From NCBI GenBank assembly GCA_016703535.1, contig JADJBV010000002.1:310001-374000 (forward strand): 64,000 nt of DNA, read 5' to 3'. Positions 1-9,034 of the stretch are shown here, in pieces. The DNA comes from Deltaproteobacteria bacterium. Lineage in GTDB: Bacteria; Myxococcota; Kuafuiibacteriia; Kuafuiibacteriales; Kuafuiibacteriaceae. A model generated the notes under the pieces. It was not told the origin of the DNA, did not search any database, and saw nothing but the letters and a program-made list of their open reading frames with translations. How positions within the stretch are numbered: position 1 is the stretch's first letter; each line of letters starts with the position of its first letter. Position numbers and translations under genes: made by a program.

Positions 1-264
1 AGCGACGATCGCGACTTCACCGAAACCGCCACCCTCGGGATCGCCCCCTTCCACGGCCGCGTTTATTTGGGATCGGCCAAGGTCCTGGAACACGCTATGG
101 GGCCGGGCCTGGTGTTGCCCCAGACGATCCACGGCGGCCCGGGCCGGGCCGGCGGCGGAGAGGAGCTGGGTGGCCTCCGCGGCGTCGAGCACTTCATGCA
201 GCGCACCGCCATTCAGGGCTCTCGTCCCATTGTGGAGCACCTGACCGGCACCAAACCGACCTGA
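1..264 (+). CDS. PaaZ/BoxD-type aldehyde dehydrogenase, C-terminal end (partial)
   Basis: The frame is open from the first base, so the start lies outside the window. The visible 87 residues contain the block HGGPGRAGGGEELGG, followed by RGVEHFMQRTAIQGS. This is the characteristic C-terminus of the ring-opening aldehyde dehydrogenases of phenylacetyl-CoA and benzoyl-CoA breakdown (PaaZ aldehyde dehydrogenase domain, BoxD). These soluble enzymes oxidise a CoA-linked semialdehyde to the acid with NADP. Only the oligomerisation tail is visible, so PaaZ and BoxD cannot be separated and the catalytic Cys cannot be checked. It is followed by about 150 bases without a gene. Confidence 0.75.
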   Translation, partial: SDDRDFTETATLGIAPFHGRVYLGSAKVLEHAMGPGLVLPQTIHGGPGRAGGGEELGGLRGVEHFMQRTAIQGSRPIVEHLTGTKPT

Positions 265-414
265 GGTTCAGGGGCGGACCCCCCACATTCCCCGACCTGA
301 GGGGCGGGAGCGGCGGCGGATTTCGATTTTGGCGCTTTCATTGCGGCGACGCCGGGGCTGGCTCTATCCTCGGCCTTGGTCGCCCTCTAAAAGGCGACGA
401 GGACACCGGACCGA

Positions 415-3400
415 ATGGCATCGATGCTCGAAGTATTGCGGGAGTACAAGCACCTCGCCGCCCGCAAGAAAGCCGAAGGCCAACTGCCCGATCAGCTCGA
501 AGCTCGCCTCGCCGAGCTCGAAGGTTTGGTGAAATCCCAGGCGGGCCAGACCAAAGCGCCCATTCCCAAAGAGGACTCGAAGGTTGGCTTGCCGACCGCG
601 GTCCGTGGCACGACACCCAGCCCTCCCAGAGGCAGCGGGCCTCGACCGCCAGCTCGGGCCAACAGCGTGACCCCTCGCGGCTCTTCGTTGCCCCGGGGCA
701 ACTCGATGGCCTCGGCGCCCGCCCGGGTCGCACAACCTCGCGGCGCAACACCCACGCCCGACGGCGGCACCAGCACCGGGGACCTGAAGCTCGACAGCGT
801 GCCGCGGCCCGCCGCCACCACCAGCTTGTTGCCCGCGGATCCCCAGCGCCGGGCGATGGTCCTCGGGAGCTTGTCGGCGTTGTTGTTGGTCTGTGCACCC
901 TTGGCGGCCCTGACCGCCGGCGTGCCCCCCGACGGCATCTTCGACACCTTGCTCCCTGGCATCTTGATGTTCGGCGGGATCGCTTGGGCGCTGATCTATC
1001 CGGGCTTGATGGCGATCCGCGAACGATCGGCGGCCAAAGGTTCGGCTCACTTGAACGAACCCGACTTCGAGGCTCGGGTACCCAACGTCGAGCCGTTGGT
1101 GATGACCTTGGCCATCTTGGGCGCGGTGTTGTGGTTGATGGTCGGCGGCGTCGCCAATCAAGGCCTGGAGCGGCTGGTGGGTTACCTCGGCGGCCTCTTG
1201 CTCGGCACCGTGGCTTTGGGCATCGGCGCCTCCTTGGTGGTGCGGCCGATCGCCTGGAAATCCGCCAAAAAGAGGGCCTATCGCCAGTACTTGGAAGGTG
1301 GCGTCTACAACCTCAACAAAGGCAACGCCAAGCGGGCCCGGCGCCTCTTCGAGCGTGCCCTCGACGAGGCCGCCAACCGAGATCAGCAGGTGGTGGCCGC
1401 CGACCGCCTGAAGTTGGCCGCCGTCAAAGAGGCCGAAGAGCTGCGGGCCAAGGGTCGCAAAGACCAGGCCGACGAACTTTTGCGGACGGTGCGGAAGCGC
1501 CGGGGCATGGAGACCGTCACCGGTTGGAGCGGCGCGGCGTCGACCGCGACCCTGGATCTGCCGGAGGATCTCGATCCCGATCTGTTGGCCGACGCGCCGC
1601 CGGTCGTCAATGAAGACGACGTCAAGTCGCCGGTGTTGTTGACGCCGGAGCAGATCACCATCCGCCCGACGGGTTATCGCGAGGTCGAGGCCGATCCGGA
1701 CACCGAGGTCCAAAAGGAGAGGGCCCGGACGCTGATCAAGAAAAACCGCAACCGGGAGGCGCTCCAGATCCTGGTGGAGTTGGGCCTGCCCGTCGACGCC
1801 ATCGTGGCCAAGGCCGCGGCCGAGGAGTACATCACCGCCGGCTATCTACGCTCCGCCGACGCCATCTACGCGGCCTTGGGTGAACGCCAGATCCCCGAGT
1901 TTTACAAGGCGGTGGCCGTCGAGTGGGTCAAGAACGAAGGCGGCAACCCACCTCCGCAACCTGTCTTGCGGTTGCTCAAGGTCCTGATCGAGTTGGGGGA
2001 ACGGACGGCGGCGGCCCGGCTCGCTTGTCAGGCCGCCCTCTCCAAGAAGGGCAACAAGGAGGAGCGGCAGGCGGTCGGTCAACACGCCCTGGATCTGTGC
2101 CGGGCCCTCCGGGAAGAGCCGCCGCCCGAGGTCCTAGAGGCGATGGAGGAGTACGTCTCCGCCGGCATGGCCTACGAACAGCAAGACCGCAAAGAGGACG
2201 CCCTCCGGGTCTACCGGATCGTCGGCGAGCGGATGTTGGGTGACCCCGCCCAGCGCGACAAGTTGTTGCCGATCCTCAGCAAGATCTTTTTGTTGGAGAA
2301 GACACCCGAGGACAAGTTCCTAGAGCCCTTGGTGCGGCACGTCTTGGAGTCCAACGTCGGTGGTCCGAACGCGATCCGGATCCTGACCGCCTTCCGGGCC
2401 CGTCACAAGACCGACGTGCCGGTGGTGCAGCGCCTCTTCCAGATCTACGTGCAGACCGGGAAGTTGGACGAGGCCTTGGCCGAGATGGGTCAGTTGGCGG
2501 CGTTGCCAGGCTCGACCGCCGAGACGGTGTTGGCCGACTACCAGCGGCTGCGGGAGCGTTTCCCAGATGAAGCTTCGGTGCGCCTGGGCCTGGCCCGGGC
2601 CCAGATCCGGGCCGGAAAGACGCGAGACGCGCTGAAGGAGCTGAACTTCCTGTTGGGGAGCCGGCTGCGGGCAGAAAATCCGCAAGATGTCTTGCAATTG
2701 GTCGACTCGATCCTCGAGTGGGGCAAGGCTGACATCGAGCTGCGCAAGGAGCGAGCCCGACTCAAGCTGGACACCGGCGATCGGGAGGCGGCCTTGGCCG
2801 ACTACGAACAATACGCCAAAGAAGGTGGCCGTGATCCGGAGGCGATCCAGCTGGCGACCAACCTGCTTTCGGAAGATCTGGTCACCCAAACCGGCGCCCC
2901 GAGCTACGACGCGCACCTCCGCTTGGCGTCCTTCTATCTTTGTGCCGGCGAACCCGCCCAAGCGGTGCCCCTCCTCGAGGTCATGCGGGCCTCGTCGGCC
3001 CACAAAGCCAGAGCCGACCTGCTCCTCGGGCGGGCCGAGTTGGCCGCCTCCAACCCGCGGCGGGCGCTCCAGGTCTTCCACGAGTCGATCGAAGGGCGCC
3101 ACCCGACCGAAACGCCGGAGCTGCACTACGAGTTGGCCCGGGCCTACGAGTCGATCGGTGACCTGAAGAAGTCCGGCAAGATCGACGCGGCCCTGGAACA
3201 CTTCATCCCCGGCTTCTCCAGGAAATATGCCGGCGAACGTCCGACCTTCGGGCGTTCGGACACCGACTGGCTGAAGGGCGACGACGTCGAGGCCGCGGGG
3301 CCCGAGACCGATCCCAACGCGGTGCCGCCGGGTGAAGATCAAACCGGCTACGACGCGGGGCTGGAGGTGCCCGAGGCGCCCAAGGCCAAAGGCCCCCCGC

Positions 3401-4290
3401 CGGTCACGGTGGCGCCGCCGGTCAACGGCCAACCTCGGCCGCTCAAAGAGGTGTTGTTGCCTCGTTATCAGCTGGGCCGCTGCATCGGCACCGGTGGCAT
3501 GGGTGAGGTGCACCTGGCCGAAGATGTGGCGTTGGGTCGTGAGGTAGCGATCAAGGTCTTGCGCCGCACGCTGGCCACCGACCTGTTCATCGCCAAGTTC
3601 AAGGACGAGGCGCGGATCGTGGCCCAGCTCTCCCACCCGGGGATCGTTGCGGTTTACGACATTGGTCAGCAGGCCGACTGGTCGTACATCGTGATGGAGT
3701 ACGTCCGAGGGCCCAACCTGGCGACCTTGATCAGCGGTACCACACCGCCCTCCCGTCGAGACATCATCTCGATCATCGCCGCGGTGGCCGAAGGCATGGC
3801 CTACGCCCACAAACGGGGCGTGATCCATCGGGACTTGAAGCCGGCCAACATCTTGGTGGGCGCCGACGGGACCGTGAAGATCACCGACTTCGGCATCGCT
3901 CGGGTGCTGCAGGGCCAAACCGACGGCGAGACCGCGTTTTCAGCGGCGGGAATGCAGGTTGGCACCGTCAACTACATGGCGCCCGAGCAGATCCTCGGCA
4001 AAAACGCCGATCCTCGGACCGACATCTACCTGCTCGGCACCACGCTCTATTTCTCCTTGTCTCGCCAGTACCCGTACATCGGCGAGGCGGTGGTGGTCCG
4101 CAAGACCTCGGAAGATCCGACCCCGATCTCCGTTTATCTGCCGGACGTCTCCAAAGAGCTGGAGCAGGTGCTGATGAAATCGATGGCCCGGGACCCGGCG
4201 AATCGGTATGCCAACATGCCGGAGATGGCCCAGGCGCTTCGCAATCTCCCGGAGATGCGGGTGGCAAGTCAGGCTCCTGCCTTTCACTGA
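415..4290 (+). CDS. Membrane-anchored Ser/Thr protein kinase with long TPR-like region
   Basis: This 1291-residue protein has a low-complexity Pro/Arg/Ser N-terminus (about 45-140). Hydrophobic membrane segments follow at about 143-205 and 228-280, then a long helical TPR-like repeat region (about 290-950). The Hanks-type kinase domain lies at the C-terminus, from about 1018. The kinase is complete: glycine loop GTGGMGEV, VAIK Lys1047, HRDLKPAN with catalytic Asp1140, DFG Asp1158 and an APEQ motif. It should therefore be active. The order membrane, then TPR, then kinase is the reverse of the common PknB layout. The stop codon shares one base with the start of the downstream symporter (TGATG), which suggests translational coupling. 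The substrate is unknown; the TPR region probably recruits partners. Confidence 0.9.
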   Translation: MASMLEVLREYKHLAARKKAEGQLPDQLEARLAELEGLVKSQAGQTKAPIPKEDSKVGLPTAVRGTTPSPPRGSGPRPPARANSVTPRGSSLPRGNSMASAPARVAQPRGATPTPDGGTSTGDLKLDSVPRPAATTSLLPADPQRRAMVLGSLSALLLVCAPLAALTAGVPPDGIFDTLLPGILMFGGIAWALIYPGLMAIRERSAAKGSAHLNEPDFEARVPNVEPLVMTLAILGAVLWLMVGGVANQGLERLVGYLGGLLLGTVALGIGASLVVRPIAWKSAKKRAYRQYLEGGVYNLNKGNAKRARRLFERALDEAANRDQQVVAADRLKLAAVKEAEELRAKGRKDQADELLRTVRKRRGMETVTGWSGAASTATLDLPEDLDPDLLADAPPVVNEDDVKSPVLLTPEQITIRPTGYREVEADPDTEVQKERARTLIKKNRNREALQILVELGLPVDAIVAKAAAEEYITAGYLRSADAIYAALGERQIPEFYKAVAVEWVKNEGGNPPPQPVLRLLKVLIELGERTAAARLACQAALSKKGNKEERQAVGQHALDLCRALREEPPPEVLEAMEEYVSAGMAYEQQDRKEDALRVYRIVGERMLGDPAQRDKLLPILSKIFLLEKTPEDKFLEPLVRHVLESNVGGPNAIRILTAFRARHKTDVPVVQRLFQIYVQTGKLDEALAEMGQLAALPGSTAETVLADYQRLRERFPDEASVRLGLARAQIRAGKTRDALKELNFLLGSRLRAENPQDVLQLVDSILEWGKADIELRKERARLKLDTGDREAALADYEQYAKEGGRDPEAIQLATNLLSEDLVTQTGAPSYDAHLRLASFYLCAGEPAQAVPLLEVMRASSAHKARADLLLGRAELAASNPRRALQVFHESIEGRHPTETPELHYELARAYESIGDLKKSGKIDAALEHFIPGFSRKYAGERPTFGRSDTDWLKGDDVEAAGPETDPNAVPPGEDQTGYDAGLEVPEAPKAKGPPPVTVAPPVNGQPRPLKEVLLPRYQLGRCIGTGGMGEVHLAEDVALGREVAIKVLRRTLATDLFIAKFKDEARIVAQLSHPGIVAVYDIGQQADWSYIVMEYVRGPNLATLISGTTPPSRRDIISIIAAVAEGMAYAHKRGVIHRDLKPANILVGADGTVKITDFGIARVLQGQTDGETAFSAAGMQVGTVNYMAPEQILGKNADPRTDIYLLGTTLYFSLSRQYPYIGEAVVVRKTSEDPTPISVYLPDVSKELEQVLMKSMARDPANRYANMPEMAQALRNLPEMRVASQAPAFH

Positions 4291-5639
4291 TGAGCGAAGC
4301 CAAACCGAGCGAAGCCGCCCCCGCTCACGACACCACCGGTCCCACCAAGATCCTCTTGGGTTTGGTCATTGGCGCCGTCTTGGGGCTGGGCCTGAACCTG
4401 ATGTTCGCCGGCCCGGGTGAGCCGAGCCCCGCCTACCAGAACGTGTTGTGGGTGGCCGACCGAATCGCCAACCCCATCGGGCAGGTCTTCCTCCGGATCT
4501 TGTTCATGGTGGTGGTGCCCTTGGTGTTCTGCTCGATCACCTTGGGTGTGGCCAGCTTGGGCAACCTGGACAAGTTGGGGCGCATCGGCTTTCGCACCAT
4601 CTCTTGGTTCATCTTGACCACTGGGCTGGCGGTGGCCCTGGGCTTGTTGATGGTCAACCTGATCCAGCCAGGGAAGGGCATCGACCCGGCCCAGGCCACC
4701 AAGATCCGGGCCCAGTTCCAGAAGGCCGCTTCGGAGAAGATGGCCCAGGCCGAACAAGGCACCGGCTTTTCCGTCGACACCTTCGTCAACATCATCCCTC
4801 GGAACGTGGTGCGGGCCGCGGCCGATGATCGGGAGACCTTGGGCGTCATCTTCTTCGCGATCCTCTTTGGTATCGCCGCCACCATGTTGCCCACGGAACG
4901 GATCAAGACGTTCATCGACGTCCTCCAGACGGTCTACGACCTCTGCGTGGTGATCTTGGGCTTCGCGATGAAGTTGGCCCCGCTGGGGGTCGCCGGCTTG
5001 ATCTTCGCGGTCACCGCCAAGTTGGGCTTCGACGTCTTGGTCGCCCTGCTTTGGTACGTGTTGACCGCGTTGGCCGGCCTGGTGGTGCACCAGTTTTTGG
5101 TTTTGGGCCTGCTCTGCTGGTTTTTGGTGCGTTATTCGCCGCTCCAGTTTTTTGTCCGGGCGCGAACGGCGATGATCACCGCCTTTTCCACCTCGTCCTC
5201 CAACGCCACCTTGCCCACCAGCATCCGCACCGCCGTCGATATGGGCGTGCCACCCCACATCGCCGGCTTCGTCTTGCCGCTGGGGGCCACCATGAACATG
5301 AACGGCACCGCCTTGTTCGAGGGCGTCAGCGTCTTGTTTTTGGCCCAGGTCGCCGGGGTCGAGCTCAGCCTCGGCTCTCAGGTGGTGGTGGTGGTCCTGG
5401 CGATCTTGACCGCCATCGGCGCCGCCGGTGTTCCCGGGGGATCTCTGCCGCTATTAGCCTTGGTGTTGGTGCAGGTCGGCGTACCCCCCGACATGTTGGG
5501 CCTGATCTTGGGCGTCGACCGGATCATCGACATGACCCGGACCGTCCCCAACGTGACCTCGGACCTGCTCTGTTCGCTCTACGTGGCCCGGCGCGAAGGG
5601 GTCCCGCTCCCCGACGGCACCCCCACCGGCACCGCCTGA
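4290..5639 (+). CDS. Dicarboxylate/amino acid:cation symporter (DAACS family)
   Basis: This 449-residue inner-membrane protein belongs to the GltP/DctA/GltPh family, which imports glutamate, aspartate or C4-dicarboxylates with Na+ or H+. The diagnostic serine-rich re-entrant loop is present (SSSNATLPTS, about residue 302). So is the TM7 substrate/cation motif with NMNGT (about residue 337). A C-terminal DRIIDMTRT segment carries the Asp and Arg typical of substrate-binding TM8. About eight hydrophobic segments plus two hairpins fit the family length. The ATG overlaps the kinase stop codon by one base, so the two are probably co-translated. The 3' end overlaps the opposing membrane-protein gene by 61 bases. 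Substrate preference cannot be read from sequence alone. Confidence 0.92.
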   Translation: MSEAKPSEAAPAHDTTGPTKILLGLVIGAVLGLGLNLMFAGPGEPSPAYQNVLWVADRIANPIGQVFLRILFMVVVPLVFCSITLGVASLGNLDKLGRIGFRTISWFILTTGLAVALGLLMVNLIQPGKGIDPAQATKIRAQFQKAASEKMAQAEQGTGFSVDTFVNIIPRNVVRAAADDRETLGVIFFAILFGIAATMLPTERIKTFIDVLQTVYDLCVVILGFAMKLAPLGVAGLIFAVTAKLGFDVLVALLWYVLTALAGLVVHQFLVLGLLCWFLVRYSPLQFFVRARTAMITAFSTSSSNATLPTSIRTAVDMGVPPHIAGFVLPLGATMNMNGTALFEGVSVLFLAQVAGVELSLGSQVVVVVLAILTAIGAAGVPGGSLPLLALVLVQVGVPPDMLGLILGVDRIIDMTRTVPNVTSDLLCSLYVARREGVPLPDGTPTGTA

Positions 5640-6067
5640 GCGCCGCCCCTCAGGCCCCAACACCAAAGGGCCGCGCCGGCCAAAGTCGGGAACACCACCA
5701 ACACGTTGAGCGCCACCGCGACCCCGTCGTTGGCCGGTTCGCCCGTGAAGGAGACGCCCCGCACGTGGAGGAAGGCCTTCACCAAGGTCACCAACCAATT
5801 GGCGTAGGTGGGGATCAAGGTGAACAAGACCAGGGCCGAAAGCCCCCGTTGGCCCAGCCGGGTCAGGCGCAGGGTGTAGCTCACCCCCAACAACAAAAAG
5901 CAGCCCAGGATCGCGTTCATGTGGGCGCCCAGCACGGTGTGGGCATCTCCGGTCAACACCCCGGTCTGGGCCAAGGCCAACGGGATCCCGGTCAAGGCGC
6001 CGAGTAAAAAGAGGAGGGCGGCGCCAAGGGAAAGACGGCGGGTGTGGTCGTCGAGGGAGGGCACCAT
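5579..6067 (-). CDS. Hydroxylaminobenzene mutase / styrene-oxide isomerase-like membrane protein
   Basis: This is a 162-residue protein with four predicted membrane helices. It has the landmarks of the HAB-mutase/styrene-oxide-isomerase superfamily: His49 in a GAHMNAILG segment at the start of helix 2, and Tyr88 in a TYANW motif in helix 3. In styrene oxide isomerase the equivalent His and Tyr ligate haem b. These membrane enzymes rearrange hydroxylaminobenzene or epoxides without external cofactors. It lies 9 bases downstream of a TetR-type regulator on the same strand, so the two form a likely operon. Its last 61 bases overlap the symporter gene on the other strand. The family call is from motif memory and the substrate is unknown. 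Confidence 0.55.
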   Translation of the reverse strand: MVPSLDDHTRRLSLGAALLFLLGALTGIPLALAQTGVLTGDAHTVLGAHMNAILGCFLLLGVSYTLRLTRLGQRGLSALVLFTLIPTYANWLVTLVKAFLHVRGVSFTGEPANDGVAVALNVLVVFPTLAGAALWCWGLRGGAQAVPVGVPSGSGTPSRRAT

Positions 6068-6076
6068 CCTCGAGGG

Positions 6077-6709
6077 CTACGAACCAGACCTCCGACCGGA
6101 TCCACGGGCCGAGCGAATTTTCTTTCGGGCCGCCGGGCGGCGAGGGGGGTGGGCCAAAAACGCGGCCAACAACGACGGGATCAACCCGGAGTTCGGTCGC
6201 TCCCCCAACACCAAAACCCGATAGAACAGCGGCCCCTCCAGGAGACCCAAGGCGAGGTGCAGGTCCAGGTCCGGGGGCAAACGGCCGCTCCGCACGCCCG
6301 TGCGCAGGATCTTGGTGAGCGGGCGGACCCCCTCGGCGGCCAGGGCCTGGTGCAAAGGCAAAAAGCTCGGGTCGACCGCGGCCCGCTCCAAGATGGCGAC
6401 CAAGATCCGGGCCAAGGGGCCCTCGACCAAGGCTCGCCGCAGCTGCTCCAGGTGCCGGGCCAGGTCCACCGGGAGGTCACCGCTCAGCTCGACCTGGGCC
6501 CACTCCCGGGTGGAGAGGCTATCCCGGAGGAGCTCGGTCTTGGTCGGCCAATGGCGGTAGATGGTCTTTCGCCCCAACCCGGCGGCGGTCGCCACCCGGA
6601 GGTGGGTCACGGCCTCCAGCCCTTCTTCGAGGAGCAGGCGCCGCGCCGCCGCCAGGGCCGTGTTTCGGGTCCGGTGGGGGCGTGGATCTGGGCGGATCAC
6701 TTTTGACAC
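6077..6709 (-). CDS. TetR/AcrR-family transcriptional regulator
   Basis: This is a one-component repressor of about 210 residues. The N-terminal helix-turn-helix covers residues 12-55 (AAARRLLLEEG, then VATAAGLGRKTIYRHWPTKTELL), a textbook TetR DNA-binding domain. A helical ligand-binding domain follows, similar to the C-terminal domain seen in RutR/AcrR-like regulators. I chose the GTG at 6709 because an AAAGG Shine-Dalgarno lies 9 bases upstream and the helix-turn-helix then sits at the usual place; the frame is open further upstream. It is followed by the HAB-mutase-like gene after 9 bases. A palindromic candidate operator lies in the divergent promoter region, consistent with autoregulation. 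The ligand is unknown. Confidence 0.88.
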   Translation of the reverse strand: MSKVIRPDPRPHRTRNTALAAARRLLLEEGLEAVTHLRVATAAGLGRKTIYRHWPTKTELLRDSLSTREWAQVELSGDLPVDLARHLEQLRRALVEGPLARILVAILERAAVDPSFLPLHQALAAEGVRPLTKILRTGVRSGRLPPDLDLHLALGLLEGPLFYRVLVLGERPNSGLIPSLLAAFLAHPPRRPAARKKIRSARGSGRRSGS

Positions 6710-6746
6710 AGTTTGACGCCTTTCAGGAAAAGACACAGATTGTGTC
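6704..6746. promoter_or_regulatory. Candidate TetR operators in divergent promoter
   Basis: A perfect inverted repeat GACACA-GAT-TGTGTC lies at 6732-6746, and a related half-site TGACACA followed by TTGAC lies at 6704-6717. The second overlaps the TetR start codon. They sit exactly between the divergent TetR and DUF2461 genes. Binding here would block both promoters, as is usual for TetR autoregulation. Confidence 0.55.
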
Positions 6747-6748
6747 AC

Positions 6749-7459
6749 ATGGGCTCCACCACACCAAGGGAAGTCGTAAAATTCGGGGGTTTTGGGCCCC
6801 GGGCCATCGAGTTTTTCCAGGGCCTGGAGGAGGACAACTCCAAGGCCTACTTCGAGGTTCACCGGGGGATCTGGGAGGCGCAGGTCAAACGGCCGCTGGA
6901 GGTCTTGCTCGGTGAGTTGGCCGAAGAGCTGGGTGGCCGGCCCAAGCTCTTTCGCCAGAACCGGGACGTCCGCTTCGCCAAGGACAAGTCGCCGTACAAG
7001 ATCACCACCTACGGGGTGCTGCTCGACCGCCCCGGATCAGCGGCAGGGCTCTACGCTGAGTTGTCCTCCCAGGGGCTCTACGCCGGCGGTGGGTACTACG
7101 ACATGGCGCCAGATCAGCTGCCTCGATTCCGGGCCGCGGTCGCGGCAGCGCCGGCGGGGGACAACTTGGCCAAGGTGGTGGCGGGGTTGGGCCGCCGGCA
7201 GCTCACGGTCGCGGGTGCGGCCCTGGCCGGGATGCCTCGGGGCTACGCCAAGGACCACCCCCGGGCCGTGTTGCTCAAACACACCACCTTGGTGGCGGGG
7301 GCCCTGCTCCCCGCCGATGATCCCCGGCTCACGAAACGGGCCGCGCTCAAGTTCGTGGCCCGCACCTGGGCCCACCTGGAGCCCTTGTCGCGGTGGCTCG
7401 ATCAACACGTGGGTCCGAGCACCATCCCGCCCGAGGTTCGTTGGGGCCGAGGGCGCTAG
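6749..7459 (+). CDS. DUF2461 family protein
   Basis: This protein of about 236 residues matches the DUF2461/TIGR02453 family: FGPRAIEFFQGLEEDNSKAYF near the start, then RDVRFAKDKSPYK, then YAGGGYYDMAPDQL. The family is soluble, widespread and of unknown function. The ATG at 6749 is the first that gives the usual family N-terminus. It lies only two bases after the candidate TetR operator and lacks a clear Shine-Dalgarno, so either the message is leaderless or a non-ATG codon a little upstream is used. It is divergent from the TetR gene and may share its control. Confidence 0.82.
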   Translation: MGSTTPREVVKFGGFGPRAIEFFQGLEEDNSKAYFEVHRGIWEAQVKRPLEVLLGELAEELGGRPKLFRQNRDVRFAKDKSPYKITTYGVLLDRPGSAAGLYAELSSQGLYAGGGYYDMAPDQLPRFRAAVAAAPAGDNLAKVVAGLGRRQLTVAGAALAGMPRGYAKDHPRAVLLKHTTLVAGALLPADDPRLTKRAALKFVARTWAHLEPLSRWLDQHVGPSTIPPEVRWGRGR

Positions 7460-7487
7460 TGTCCCGTCCGGGAAGTTCGATCATGTT

Positions 7488-7565
7488 CCCGCGAAGGATT
7501 TTTCGTCGCTGATCGACGCGCTTCGGAGGGAGTTGGGTTGCCCCTGAGGCGCCCGACTTCGCGGG
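7488..7565. repeat. Inverted-repeat intergenic element, copy A
   Basis: Nine-base arms CCCGCGAAG (7488-7496) and CTTCGCGGG (7557-7565) enclose about 60 bases. The right end also carries GAGGCGCCCGACT. The arm sequence and the 13-base internal block both recur in the element at 32377-32477, on the other strand, which suggests a dispersed REP-like family. It fills the 121-base space between the convergent DUF2461 and NtrC-type genes. A small stem, TCCCGTCCGGGA, just after the DUF2461 stop may be a terminator. Confidence 0.5.
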
Positions 7566-7580
7566 CCCTACAGGTTCGGT

Positions 7581-9005
7581 TCAGGTGGCCGACGGATCAC
7601 CCGGGCCACGTTCGGCCTCCAGCTTGCGGTAGATGGTCCGGGCCGCGATCCCCAAAAGTTGGGCCGCCAAGCTCTTGTCGCCGTGGGCTTCCTTCAAGGT
7701 CTCCCGGATCAGGACCCGCTCCACTTCCTCGAGTTTGGTGCCGATCGGGATCACGATCTTGCCACCCTCTCGCCGGATCTCCTGACCTTCGACCGGGGCC
7801 TCCCGGAGCGGAGCCGGCAAGGTCTTGAGATCGATCACCGACTCGCGGGTCAACACCACCACCCGCTCGATCACGTTCTCCAGCTCCCGCACGTTGCCCG
7901 GCCAGCGGTACCGAACCAGAGCTTGGCGAGCTTCTTCGGTGAGCCCGTGCACCGTCTTGGCGTTCTTTTGCGCGTACAGCCGGAGGAAGTGATCGGCGAT
8001 CAGCGGGATGTCCTCGGGGCGGTCCCTCAACGAGGGGAGCCGCACCTCGATGACGTTGAGGCGGTAGTAGAGATCTTCCCGGAAGTTCCCGTCCTTGACG
8101 GCCTGGGCCAGGTCCCGGTTGGTCGCGGCGACCAAGCGGAAGTCGACCCTGATGGTCTCGTGGCCACCCAGGCGTTCGAACTCGTTCTCCTGCAACACCC
8201 TCAGCAACTTGGCCTGCACCGGTGGTGAAAGTTCGCCGATCTCGTCGAGGAAAAGAGTGCCGCCTTGGGCCCGTTCGATGCGGCCCTCTTTGCGCTGGTT
8301 GGCCCCGGTAAAGGCGCCTTTTTCGTAGCCGAAGAGCTCCGACTCCAAGATCGACTCGGGCAAGGCCGCGCAGTTGACCACCACCAACGGCGCCGACATC
8401 CGCGGTGATTGTTCGTGGAGGGCCCGGGCCATCAACTCTTTGCCGGTGCCCGACTCGCCGTAGAGCAAAACCGTGGCGGTCGAAGGTGCGGCCTGCTGAA
8501 TGGTCTCCAGCGTGGCCAACATCGCCGGCGAACGCCCGATGATCGGGCGGCCCCGCACCTGATTGGGCGAAGCCTCGGCCAGCTCCTTTCGGAGCATCAC
8601 GTTTTCGGCCCGCAGCGCCTGTCGCTCCAGGGCCCGCTCCACCACCCGCAAGATCAGGGCGGTCTTGAAGGGTTTCTGCACGAAGTCGTAGGCCCCCTCG
8701 CGCATGGCCTCGACCGCGTTTTCGATGGTGGCGAAGGCGGTCATCACCACCACGTCCACCTCGGGCCGGATCGCCCGGGCCGCCCTCAACAGATCTTGCC
8801 CGCTCATCCCGGGCATCATCAGGTCCGACAGGATCAGCTGGACCGGGTTCTTGCGCAGCACATCGAGGGCCAACTCACCGCTGGTGGCGGTGTGGACCTT
8901 GGCGCCGTCCCGCTCGAAGAGGCGACGGAGCGACTCGAGGTGCTCCGCCTCGTCGTCGACCACCAGGAGCTGGGCGCCCTCCAGGTTCTTCTTTTCAACA
9001 CTCAC
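7581..9005 (-). CDS. NtrC-family sigma-54-dependent response regulator
   Basis: This is a 474-residue cytoplasmic activator with complete domain order. The receiver covers residues 11-125 with acidic pocket DDE at 17-19 and phosphoacceptor Asp61. The AAA+ domain (about 150-380) has Walker A GESGTGKE, the sigma-54-contacting GAFTGA loop and Walker B LFLDEIGEL. A Fis-type helix-turn-helix ends the protein (SLAAQLLGIAARTIYRKL). All motifs needed for ATP-driven opening of sigma-54 promoters are intact. The start is GTG. No histidine kinase is adjacent, so the partner is encoded elsewhere. Candidate sigma-54 promoters elsewhere in this window (42881-42895 and near 24641/24811) could be served by this or a related activator. 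Confidence 0.95.
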   Translation of the reverse strand: MSVEKKNLEGAQLLVVDDEAEHLESLRRLFERDGAKVHTATSGELALDVLRKNPVQLILSDLMMPGMSGQDLLRAARAIRPEVDVVVMTAFATIENAVEAMREGAYDFVQKPFKTALILRVVERALERQALRAENVMLRKELAEASPNQVRGRPIIGRSPAMLATLETIQQAAPSTATVLLYGESGTGKELMARALHEQSPRMSAPLVVVNCAALPESILESELFGYEKGAFTGANQRKEGRIERAQGGTLFLDEIGELSPPVQAKLLRVLQENEFERLGGHETIRVDFRLVAATNRDLAQAVKDGNFREDLYYRLNVIEVRLPSLRDRPEDIPLIADHFLRLYAQKNAKTVHGLTEEARQALVRYRWPGNVRELENVIERVVVLTRESVIDLKTLPAPLREAPVEGQEIRREGGKIVIPIGTKLEEVERVLIRETLKEAHGDKSLAAQLLGIAARTIYRKLEAERGPGDPSAT

Positions 9006-9034
9006 GCGCAGGAGGCCCGTTCAACACCGAAGGC

